Below the pieces are notes generated by a model. It did no database searches. It was given only the letters and a program-made list of their open reading frames with translations, and was not told the DNA's origin. DNA of 5,041 bases from an uncultured Ruminococcus sp. (GTDB lineage: Bacteria > Bacillota > Clostridia > Oscillospirales > Ruminococcaceae): positions 1 through 5,041 of the forward strand of contig CAMNJD010000384.1 in NCBI GenBank assembly GCA_946540705.1, read 5' to 3'. Positions 1 to 5,041 of the stretch are shown one piece after another. Made by a program: the position numbers and the translations under genes. Within the stretch, counting starts at the first letter, position 1, and each line of letters starts with the position of its first letter.

Positions 1-65
1 CGAGGGGCGCTGCCCCTCGACCCTGCAAGCCTTTGAAGAAGGCTCACATTTGTCTGCGACAAATG
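1..65. repeat. Cluster of three consecutive stem-loops (probable dispersed intergenic repeat)
   Basis: Three inverted repeats follow one another almost without gap. Hairpin 1 pairs CGAGGGGC (1-8) with GCCCCTCG (12-19) around a GCT loop. Hairpin 2 pairs AGCCTT (28-33) with AAGGCT (39-44). Hairpin 3 pairs CATTTGTC (47-54) with GACAAATG (58-65) around TGC. None is followed by a T tract long enough for a standard intrinsic terminator. From memory, GC-rich hairpin elements of this general look recur between genes in Ruminococcaceae genomes, so a dispersed repeat is my preferred reading. It could also be the 3' end of an upstream transcript, or a structured leader for the acetyltransferase operon. 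The pairing is seen directly; the identity is inferred. Confidence 0.6.
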
Positions 66-175
66 CGCCGAAACTTTTGATATGGGTGCGGAAAAGATAT
101 TTGTGTTAACCAGAATTTGTCAACCACCTAAAAAGTTACATACCCATAATTTCAAACGAAACGGAGAATACAGTC
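66..175 (+). promoter_or_regulatory. Upstream region of the acetyltransferase operon, no clear promoter
   Basis: This stretch is more AT-rich than the genes that follow and must hold the start signals of the first operon unless it is read through from outside the window. There is a -35-like TTGTCA (117-122) and a -10-like CATAAT (145-150), but the 22-base spacing between them is too long for a normal sigma-A promoter. The 6-mer ATTTGT occurs at 99-104 and 115-120, and also inside the third hairpin at 48-53. The only firm signal is the ribosome-binding site CGGAG at 162-166, nine bases before the ATG at 176. Confidence 0.3.
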
Positions 176-769
176 ATGACTGAACGGGAAAAGGCGGCGG
201 CAGGCTTTCTGTATGACGCAAATTATGACAGGGAGCTCGCAGAGCTGCGTGCGAAATGCATGAACCTCTGCTGGGAATACAACGCGCTGCGCCCGACCGA
301 AACGGAACAGCAGCAGACATTGCTGAAGCAGATCCTCGGCGGCATGGGGAGCGGCTGCACGGTTCTCGCGCCGTTTCGCTGCGACTACGGCTATAACGTG
401 ACCGTCGGCAATAACTTCTTTGCAAATTACAACTGCATCATCCTTGACGGCGCAAAGGTCACCTTCGGGGACAATGTGTTCATCGCGCCGAACTGCGTGT
501 TCACGACGGCGGGGCATGCGCTTGACGAGGCACAGCGCAACCGCGGCCTGGAGATCGCGCTGCCGATCACGGTCGGGAACAGCGTGTGGTTCGGGGCAAA
601 TGTGACCGTGCTCCCCGGCGTGACGATCGGGGACAATGCGGTCATCGGTGCGGGCAGCGTCGTGACGAAGGACATCCCCTCCGGCGTCATCGCGGTCGGG
701 AATCCCTGCCGCGTCCTGCGGCCGATCACCGGCGAGGACCGGCACCGCTATCCGGTCTGGGAGAAATAA
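176..769 (+). CDS. Maltose/galactoside O-acetyltransferase family protein (hexapeptide repeat, LbH)
   Basis: A 197-residue protein, about the usual length for the LacA/Maa group of acetyl-CoA-dependent sugar O-acetyltransferases, which act in the cytoplasm as trimers. Residues 1-38 match the N-terminal Mac domain of these enzymes (MTEREKAAAGFLYDANYD). From about residue 57 the sequence becomes a left-handed beta-helix with hexapeptide-type turns such as VTVGNN, VTFGDN, ITVGNS and VTIGDNAVIGAGS. The catalytic His is most likely H114 in TAGHALD; the family more often has TAGHPLD. The GNPCRV turn near 175-180 closes the helix and contributes to the CoA site in relatives. The start is set by CGGAG nine bases upstream. 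The next gene begins four bases after the stop, so the two are probably co-transcribed. The true acceptor (maltose, a galactoside or another sugar) cannot be told from sequence, so no symbol is given. Confidence 0.9.
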   Translation: MTEREKAAAGFLYDANYDRELAELRAKCMNLCWEYNALRPTETEQQQTLLKQILGGMGSGCTVLAPFRCDYGYNVTVGNNFFANYNCIILDGAKVTFGDNVFIAPNCVFTTAGHALDEAQRNRGLEIALPITVGNSVWFGANVTVLPGVTIGDNAVIGAGSVVTKDIPSGVIAVGNPCRVLRPITGEDRHRYPVWEK

Positions 770-773
770 GAAT

Positions 774-1529
774 ATGAAAACAAAATCGAAGAAAAAGAAG
801 ATCATTCTGTTCACGCTGCTTGCGGTTCTGCTTCTGCTGATCGCTGCCGCAGTCTGGTTTTTCCAGTTCACGCACAGCGGATACAAAATGACGGTGCCGT
901 TCCGCCCGTCTTTTGAGGAGATCGAGGATAATGTGTATATCAACAAGGGCTATGCCGGCTCAGAGGAGGAAGTCCTCGAGCAGATTCTGTTGGCAAAGGG
1001 ACGCGGTACCGCGTTTTTCGGCGAACTGCAGGGAACGGATGAGACTGTGTTTATTATCTGTGATGACAAAAAGCTGCTGAAAAAGCTTGGCAGCGAAAAA
1101 GATACGTCAACGCTTCTGTTTCCTGTTCGCAGGCATTATATCTGTATTTCGGACGAGTATCTGAATCAGGATATTGTATCGCATGAGCTGACGCATGCCG
1201 AACTGCATTCCCGCCTGAACGACAAGGCGCTCAGAAAGCTCCCGACATGGTTTGACGAGGGACTCGCAACGCAGAACGATTACCGCGAACAGTACAGCGC
1301 CGAGGAGTGGGAAAAGCAGACCGATCACGGAGCGAATGTCCTTGCTCCCGAAGATATGGACACCCCGGAGGAGTTCTATGCCGGCACTGCCGAGGACAGG
1401 CGGTTCCGCTATCTGAATGCGAAGCATCTGGTCAGCGAGTGGATGGCAGCACACGGGCAGGAGGGACTGATTGCGCTGATCGGCGCGCTGAACAGCGGGA
1501 CGGATTTTGAGACAGCCTTCGGAGGGTGA
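774..1529 (+). CDS. Membrane-anchored zinc metallopeptidase-like protein (peptidase MA-like gluzincin)
   Basis: A 251-residue protein of unknown role. A Lys-rich start (KTKSKKKK) is followed by one hydrophobic segment at about residues 10-31, with no cleavage site visible. By the positive-inside rule, the rest should face outside the cell as a signal-anchored domain. The metallopeptidase signature HELTH lies at 137-141, with H137 and H141 as zinc ligands and E138 as catalytic base. Twenty residues later LPTWFDEGLA supplies a plausible third ligand, E162, which is the gluzincin arrangement seen in peptidase MA-like proteins. A later YLNAKHLV segment (213-220) also fits that fold. The protein stops soon after SGTDFETAFGG, so the C-terminus looks short for the fold. 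A GGGAG at 759-763, ten bases ahead, supports the ATG at 774. Substrate unknown; a cell-wall or surface-protein target is only a guess from topology. Confidence 0.82.
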   Translation: MKTKSKKKKIILFTLLAVLLLLIAAAVWFFQFTHSGYKMTVPFRPSFEEIEDNVYINKGYAGSEEEVLEQILLAKGRGTAFFGELQGTDETVFIICDDKKLLKKLGSEKDTSTLLFPVRRHYICISDEYLNQDIVSHELTHAELHSRLNDKALRKLPTWFDEGLATQNDYREQYSAEEWEKQTDHGANVLAPEDMDTPEEFYAGTAEDRRFRYLNAKHLVSEWMAAHGQEGLIALIGALNSGTDFETAFGG

Positions 1530-1535
1530 AAAGGC

Positions 1536-2015
1536 ATGCATATCAGAGCATACATACCGGACGATCTGCCGGAAATGTGCCGGATCTGGAATGAGGTTGT
1601 GGAGGCGGGCGATGCCTTTCCGCAGGAGGAATGCCTGACGGCCGAATCGGGCGCAGCATTCTTCGCAGCGCAGACCTATACGGCAGTTGCGGAGGAAGAC
1701 GGACGCATTTACGGGCTTTATATCCTGCACCCGAACAATGTCGGGCGCTGCGGGCATATCTGCAACGCCAGCTATGCGGTCAGCAGCGAGAGCCGGGGCA
1801 GACATATCGGCGAGCAGCTTGTGCTGGACTGTCTGGCACAGGGAAAAGCGCACGGCTTCCGTGTGCTGCAATTCAATGCCGTTGTCGAGAGCAATGTGCA
1901 TGCGCGGCATTTGTATGAGCGGCTGGGATTTGAGCAGCTCGGCACGATCAGGGGCGGCTTTCGGATGAAAAACGGCGAATATGTCAACATCTGCCCGTAT
2001 TACAGGGAGCTGTGA
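1536..2015 (+). CDS. GNAT family N-acetyltransferase
   Basis: A 159-residue single-domain protein, the usual size for a stand-alone GNAT enzyme, which transfers acetyl from acetyl-CoA to an amine. The N-terminus MHIRAYIPDDLPEM is the common first strand and helix. The acetyl-CoA pyrophosphate loop is SESRGRHIGEQLV (84-96), matching the family pattern R/Q-x-x-G-x-G/A. The motif-B region NVHARHLYERLGFE (120-133) is also typical. The substrate could be an amino acid, a small amine, an antibiotic or a protein N-terminus; nothing here decides. A strong ribosome-binding site, GGAGGG (1521-1526), sits nine bases upstream and lies inside the last codons of the preceding gene, so translation of the two is likely coupled. 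The CDS ends 32 bases before miaA. Confidence 0.9.
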   Translation: MHIRAYIPDDLPEMCRIWNEVVEAGDAFPQEECLTAESGAAFFAAQTYTAVAEEDGRIYGLYILHPNNVGRCGHICNASYAVSSESRGRHIGEQLVLDCLAQGKAHGFRVLQFNAVVESNVHARHLYERLGFEQLGTIRGGFRMKNGEYVNICPYYREL

Positions 2016-2034
2016 TACGCAGAACATCGGAAAC

Positions 2035-2039
2035 GGAGG
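2035..2039 (+). promoter_or_regulatory. Ribosome-binding site fixing the miaA start
   Basis: GGAGG lies eight bases before the ATG at 2048. This favours that codon over the in-frame GTG at 2012, which would add 12 residues with no counterpart in MiaA proteins and would overlap the GNAT stop. Confidence 0.85.
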
Positions 2040-2047
2040 TGCATGGA

Positions 2048-2995
2048 ATGACGGAAAAGCCGCTTGTGATCGCGGTAGTCGGGGCAACTGCCTCGGGCAA
2101 GACCGCGCTCGGCATAGAGATCGCACAGCATTATCACGGCGAGGTGATCTCGGCGGATTCCATGCAGCTCTACAAGGGGCTGGACATTGCGACCGCAAAG
2201 CCGACCGCAGAGGAGATGCAGGGCATCCCGCACCACCTCATCAGCGTGCTGGAGCCCGCACATGCCTGCTCTGTTGCGCAGTATGCGGACATGGCGCGGA
2301 AAACGCTCAGGGAGGTGCAGCAGCGCGGAAGGCTGCCGGTGTTTGTCGGCGGCACGGGGCTGTACATGGATGCGGTGCTGGACAATATTCAGTTTCCGGA
2401 TATCCCGGCAGACGCGGCACTGCGGGAGCAGCTTCAGAAGGAGGCTCAGATGCGCGGCAATGCGGCCATGCGCGAACGGCTCCGCGCCTGCGACCCCGAA
2501 TCGGCGGAGCGCCTGCACGAGAACAATCTCCGGCGCATCCTGCGGGCACTGGAGGTCTATGAGCTGACGGGCATCCCGCTCTCGGAGCATGCCCGCCGCA
2601 GCAGGGCAGTCCCGCCGCCGTTTGATGTCCTGCGCATCGGCATCGGCTTTGCGGACCGCGAAAAGCTGTACGGGCGCATCCGGCTCCGCGTGGACAGGAT
2701 GCTGGAGCAGGGACTGACTGACGAGGTGCGGACGGAATTCCTCAGCGGCAGACGCCGTGCGACCGCTGCCGCCGCGATCGGCTACAAGGAGCTGCTGCCG
2801 TGGCTTCAGGGCTATGAACGGCTTGACGCATCCGCCGCACGCATCAAACAGGAAACCTGCCGCTATGCCAAACGGCAGGGAACGTGGTTCCGTCGGAATC
2901 CACAAACGGAATGGATCATGCGGGATACGGATTGTGCGGAATGTGGAATTTTCGGGATTGCTCAAAAAATCATCGCCAAACGGGGCGGTTTGTGA
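2048..2995 (+). CDS. miaA: tRNA dimethylallyltransferase (tRNA A37 isopentenyltransferase)
   Basis: MiaA moves a dimethylallyl group from DMAPP to N6 of A37 in tRNAs that read codons starting with U, making i6A, which MiaB can further modify. The 315-residue length is typical of the family. Visible motifs in order are the P-loop GATASGKT (12-19), SADSMQLYKGLDIATAKP (35-52) with the catalytic Asp (D37) and substrate-recognition residues, GIPHHLI (59-65), GGTGLY (101-106), NNLRRILRALEVYELTG (159-175), AIGYKEL (243-249) and the C-terminal RQGTWFR (276-282). The helical insertion between about 120 and 190 that contacts the tRNA anticodon stem is present. No key residue looks missing. In many Clostridia miaA follows mutS-mutL; here a GNAT gene is directly upstream instead. 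The stop codon doubles as part of the hfq promoter. Confidence 0.97.
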   Translation: MTEKPLVIAVVGATASGKTALGIEIAQHYHGEVISADSMQLYKGLDIATAKPTAEEMQGIPHHLISVLEPAHACSVAQYADMARKTLREVQQRGRLPVFVGGTGLYMDAVLDNIQFPDIPADAALREQLQKEAQMRGNAAMRERLRACDPESAERLHENNLRRILRALEVYELTGIPLSEHARRSRAVPPPFDVLRIGIGFADREKLYGRIRLRVDRMLEQGLTDEVRTEFLSGRRRATAAAAIGYKELLPWLQGYERLDASAARIKQETCRYAKRQGTWFRRNPQTEWIMRDTDCAECGIFGIAQKIIAKRGGL

Positions 2996-3001
2996 TATAA
3001 T
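2973..3001 (+). promoter_or_regulatory. Sigma-A type promoter of hfq with extended -10
   Basis: A perfect -10 TATAAT (2996-3001) is preceded by TG at 2993-2994, giving the extended -10 TGATATAAT. The TGA of this motif is the miaA stop codon. Seventeen bases upstream of the -10 is TCGCCA (2973-2978), a 4-of-6 match to TTGACA. The predicted start of transcription is near 3008. The overlapping TATATT (3001-3006) could serve as a second, slightly shifted -10. No terminator separates miaA from hfq, so read-through is also possible. The motifs are seen directly; activity is inferred. Confidence 0.72.
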
Positions 3002-3007
3002 ATATTA

Positions 3008-3097
3008 TGTGTAGTTGTTTGAGGGGGTATCTGTGCCCCGATGAACCGGCACAAACCATATACATATGGGATAATGAAAGAAATGAGGCAAGAATTT
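3008..3097 (+). promoter_or_regulatory. hfq mRNA leader with two potential hairpins
   Basis: If transcription starts near 3008, hfq has a leader of about 90 nucleotides. One stem pairs GGGGTA (3024-3029) with TGCCCC (3034-3039), including one G-U pair, around a TCTG loop. A second pairs CCATAT (3056-3061) with ATATGG (3064-3069); as RNA it would open by at least one pair for loop size. After that the leader is purine-rich, with alternating A-x steps at 3077-3084 directly before the Shine-Dalgarno GAGG. This could let Hfq bind its own message, but that is inference. Confidence 0.45.
3085..3088 (+). promoter_or_regulatory. Ribosome-binding site fixing the hfq start
   Basis: GAGG ends nine bases before the ATG at 3098. 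The earlier in-frame ATGs at 3041, 3074 and 3083 lack a well-spaced site, and the upstream G run near 3023-3027 is paired in the leader hairpin. The start at 3098 also gives the N-terminus expected for Hfq. Confidence 0.75.
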
Positions 3098-3349
3098 ATG
3101 ACAAACAAAGGGTTGAATCTTCAGGATGTATTTCTGAATCAGGCGAGAAAAGACCGCCTGCCGCTGACCATTTTCCTGACGAACGGCTATCAGTTCAAGG
3201 GCATCATCCGCGGCTTTGATTCATTCATCGTGATTCTCGAAACAGACGGCCGCCAGCAGCTCGTGTATAAGCACGCGATCTCGACGATCGTCCCCGCAAG
3301 ACCGATCTCCATTCTCGATGCAATGGAGCAGCGTGAGGAAGCAGAATAA
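3098..3349 (+). CDS. hfq: RNA-binding protein Hfq
   Basis: Hfq is a ring-shaped homohexamer of the Sm/LSm fold that binds small RNAs and mRNAs. With the start at 3098 the protein has 83 residues, beginning MTNKGLNLQDVFLN as in Firmicutes Hfq. Sm1 covers roughly residues 20-50 (IFLTNGYQFKGIIRGFDSF) and Sm2 is YKHAISTIVPARP (57-69). Proximal-face residues Q9, D10 and the YKH triad 57-59 are intact. The rim patch RKDR (17-20) keeps three basic residues, closer to the enterobacterial RRER than to the RKEN type of Bacillus subtilis. After the core comes a short acidic tail with D74, E77, E80, E81 and E83. It has its own promoter and is followed after three bases by the HlyD-like gene. Confidence 0.95.
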   Translation: MTNKGLNLQDVFLNQARKDRLPLTIFLTNGYQFKGIIRGFDSFIVILETDGRQQLVYKHAISTIVPARPISILDAMEQREEAE

Positions 3350-3352
3350 CGA

Positions 3353-4627
3353 ATGAATGAGCTTACAACGCGAATCCTGAAGATCCTTGTGCTGGTATTC
3401 GCTGTTGTTCTGGCTTCAACCATTTTCTATCATCTGCTGTTTCAGGACTATGAAACGGAAAATGCGATCTACTATGAGGTGCGCGACAGCTCCCCGTTCC
3501 AGGGCGTCTATGTGCGCAATGAAACAGTGCTGCAGTATGCCGGCACCGGCGCACTGCGCTACTGCGTCGCTGACGGCGACAAGCTCGGCGTCGGCAGCAC
3601 GATCGCAGAGGTCTATTCCAGTGAGGAGCAGATCGACCTGCGCAGGCGCATCGCCGAAAAGGAGAATGAGCTGGCAATGCTCAGCCGGATCGAAAACCCC
3701 GGCACCGCCGAGCATGCACAGCCCGCGAATCTTTCCGCTCTCATCCGCGACCAGTATCGCTCTATGATCCGGCTGCGGGAGCGCGGAGATTATTCCTCGA
3801 TGCTCTCAGGCAGACAGGAGCTTAATATCTATATGAGCACCTACGAGAAGATCACACACCCGGAAATGGACTACCAGAGCCGGATCGCGGCACTGGAGGA
3901 CGAAATCAGCCGCCTGAATATGCAGAAAACTGTCCCTGAGCAGACCATCCGCTCCGACCGCAGTGCCTATTTTATCAGCTATGTGGACGGCTATGAGGAG
4001 CTCCTGCGCGCCGACAATGTCCGGCAGCTCACCGCAGAGCAGCTCAGCAGCGTGAGCGATGACGGGACCGGTACTGCCGACCCCAATGCGATCGGCAAGC
4101 TGGTGGACGGCTATTCGTGGTACATCATCGGCGTGTTCGATAATACCAAGCTCCGGCTTTCGGAGGACGATGTTGCAACGGTACGGCTGGAATCACTCAC
4201 GCGCAATGTGCGCGTAAAGGTCGATTCGCTCGTTTCGACCGGCGATTTTACACAGACGCAGGCGATCCTGCGCTGCGACCAGTTCACCTACGATACCGTA
4301 CAGCACCGCACCGAGCGCGTCGAGATCCTGCGCGATACCGTCGAGGGCATCCGCGTCCCGCGCTCCGCGATCCGCTTCAAAACGCTGGACGAGCCCGTGC
4401 TGGATGACAAGGGCGAGGCCGTGAAGGACGCTCAGGGCAATGCCATAACACAGCAGACCGACACCATGGGCGTGTATGTCCTGGTCGGTGAGGCTGCGGA
4501 ATTCCGCAAGCTGAAAATTGTGTATGAGGATGAAGATTTCTACCTCTCCGCGCTTGATGCCGGAAGCGGGTATGTGTCACTTTATGACGATATTATCGTA
4601 AAGGGAGTGATGGCAGATGGCGGATAA
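3353..4627 (+). CDS. HlyD-like membrane-anchored adaptor protein (periplasmic-adaptor fold)
   Basis: A 424-residue protein with a short cytoplasmic N-terminus, one membrane segment at about residues 9-29, and a large extracytoplasmic part. Residues 50-89 resemble the first half of a barrel-sandwich (lipoyl-like) domain, including the turn ADGDKLGVGSTIAEVYS. Charged heptad-like stretches follow at about 90-115 and 175-192, suggesting a helical hairpin. Around 200-215 the sandwich resumes, and beta-rich sequence from 250 to the end includes GIRVPRSAI (332-340) and a C-terminal IIVKG (414-418), as in HlyD/RND adaptor proteins. No ABC, RND or outer-membrane partner is next to it in this window. 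The start is three bases after the hfq stop with only a distant GAGG (3335-3338), so translational coupling is likely. Its end overlaps yggS by 11 bases. From memory, similar genes sit beside yggS-sepF in Clostridia; a role in export or in envelope/division is unproven. Confidence 0.8.
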   Translation: MNELTTRILKILVLVFAVVLASTIFYHLLFQDYETENAIYYEVRDSSPFQGVYVRNETVLQYAGTGALRYCVADGDKLGVGSTIAEVYSSEEQIDLRRRIAEKENELAMLSRIENPGTAEHAQPANLSALIRDQYRSMIRLRERGDYSSMLSGRQELNIYMSTYEKITHPEMDYQSRIAALEDEISRLNMQKTVPEQTIRSDRSAYFISYVDGYEELLRADNVRQLTAEQLSSVSDDGTGTADPNAIGKLVDGYSWYIIGVFDNTKLRLSEDDVATVRLESLTRNVRVKVDSLVSTGDFTQTQAILRCDQFTYDTVQHRTERVEILRDTVEGIRVPRSAIRFKTLDEPVLDDKGEAVKDAQGNAITQQTDTMGVYVLVGEAAEFRKLKIVYEDEDFYLSALDAGSGYVSLYDDIIVKGVMADGG

Positions 4628-5041
4628 CGGCATCTGCACGGAGGAACAGATCAGCGCCGTGCTGACGCGCCTTGGTGAGATCCGCAGAAGGATCGCGGCA
4701 GCATGTCAGGCGTCGGGTCGTTCCCCGGAGGCGGTCACGCTGATGGCCGTCACGAAAACGGTCGATCCGGTGCTCATCAATGCCGCCGTGGACGCAGGCG
4801 TTACCGTGCTGGGAGAAAACCGCGTGCAGGAGTTTCTCTCAAAGCGTGAGGCCTACCGCCCGCAGGCAGAGGTGCAGTTCATCGGACACCTGCAAACCAA
4901 TAAGGTCAGGCAGATCATTGACAAGGTCACGCTGATCCATTCCGTGGACAGCCTGCATCTTGCGGAAGCCGTCAGCCGCGCCGCGGAGGCGAAGGGAATC
5001 GTCATGCCGGTGCTGCTGGAGGTCAATATCGGCGGGGGGGG
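4617..5041 (+). CDS. yggS: YggS/PLPBP family pyridoxal phosphate homeostasis protein, 3' end missing
   Basis: The first 141 residues of a protein that normally has about 220-235. YggS (YlmE in Bacillus) binds PLP in a TIM-barrel fold related to alanine racemase and helps keep vitamin B6 and amino-acid pools balanced; no catalytic activity is established. The PLP lysine is K47 in LMAVTKT. Further signatures are VLGENRVQEF (64-73), FIGHLQTNK (88-96), IHSVDSL (107-113) and LLEVNIGG (133-140). Start at 4617 is supported by GGGAG (4603-4607), nine bases upstream, inside the preceding gene; the out-of-frame ATG at 4610 belongs to that gene. The reading frame is open to the window end, but its last codons come from a run of eight G and are doubtful. 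In Firmicutes this gene commonly precedes sepF. Confidence 0.95.
   Translation, partial: MADNGICTEEQISAVLTRLGEIRRRIAAACQASGRSPEAVTLMAVTKTVDPVLINAAVDAGVTVLGENRVQEFLSKREAYRPQAEVQFIGHLQTNKVRQIIDKVTLIHSVDSLHLAEAVSRAAEAKGIVMPVLLEVNIGGG

Noticed and set aside
1..19. Intrinsic terminator of a gene left of the window
   Set aside because: The hairpin is strong, but the following bases (ACCCTGC) contain no T tract.
117..150. Promoter TTGTCA...CATAAT for the first operon
   Set aside because: The spacing of 22 bases is outside the usual 16-18, and no better -35 or -10 pair could be matched nearby.
152..946. Minus-strand open frame (264 codons) across the acetyltransferase and zincin starts
   Set aside because: It overlaps two convincing genes and has no family signature; the repetitive Arg/Asp/His content mirrors the opposite strand.
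2043..2051. Two-codon mini-ORF ATG GAA TGA overlapping the miaA start
   Set aside because: Only three bases separate the GGAGG site from this ATG, too close for initiation; the ATG at 2048 has the right spacing. Most likely coincidental.
1107..2198. Long open frame on the minus strand (363 codons)
   Set aside because: It lies antisense to the zincin, GNAT and miaA genes, all of which have clear family motifs and ribosome-binding sites. Its Arg/Pro/Ala-rich product has no recognisable motif; G/C-rich third positions readily create such shadows.
1981..2562. Plus-strand open frame (193 codons) overlapping miaA in another frame
   Set aside because: It overlaps the conserved MiaA P-loop region, has a Gly/Arg/Ala-rich low-information product and no ribosome-binding site of its own.
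2000..2965. Long open frame on the minus strand (321 codons)
   Set aside because: It is wholly antisense to miaA, with composition typical of a shadow frame and no recognisable domain.
3041..3097. N-terminal extension of Hfq from the ATG at 3041
   Set aside because: The added 19 residues have no counterpart in the Hfq family and lack a well-placed ribosome-binding site; GAGG at 3085-3088 fits the ATG at 3098. Kept only as an open possibility in the leader finding.
1..5041. CRISPR arrays, tRNA or rRNA genes, insertion sequences, phage or defence genes
   Set aside because: I looked for regularly spaced direct repeats, cloverleaf-like segments, transposase or integrase motifs and terminal inverted repeats, and saw none.

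Overview
The window is a tightly packed, one-directional stretch of bacterial chromosome. All seven genes lie on the + strand, and spacing runs from an 11-base overlap to about 100 bases. It begins in an intergenic region and ends inside a gene at what looks like a contig edge. Codons strongly favour G/C at third positions. Ribosome-binding sites are of the GGAGG type, the hfq promoter is a near-consensus sigma-A type with an extended -10, and the order miaA-hfq-(HlyD-like)-yggS points to a Gram-positive Clostridia genome. My best guess is a G+C-rich member of the Oscillospirales/Ruminococcaceae; genus cannot be settled from this window.

Bases 1-175 are non-coding and unusually structured. 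Three perfect or near-perfect stem-loops follow one another at 1-19, 28-44 and 47-65, then comes an AT-rich stretch leading to the first ribosome-binding site. From 176 to 2015 there are three accessory-type genes: a maltose/galactoside-type hexapeptide O-acetyltransferase, a membrane-anchored zinc-metallopeptidase-like protein (HELTH plus a downstream WFDEGLA), and a GNAT N-acetyltransferase. Gaps between them are 4 and 6 bases, so they are probably one transcript that continues into miaA after a 32-base gap.

From 2048 onward the content is conserved housekeeping. miaA (tRNA A37 dimethylallyltransferase) is followed by hfq (RNA chaperone). The hfq gene has its own strong-looking promoter, whose extended -10 uses the miaA stop codon, and a leader of about 90 nucleotides that can fold into two hairpins. 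Three bases after hfq is a membrane-anchored HlyD-like adaptor with no visible transporter partner. Its 3' end overlaps the start of yggS (PLP homeostasis protein), which is cut off at the window end by a run of eight G that looks artefactual.

I found no clear novel system. The points most worth following up are the HlyD-like protein placed between hfq and yggS, the hfq promoter/leader architecture, the anchored zincin, and the triple-hairpin element at the left end.
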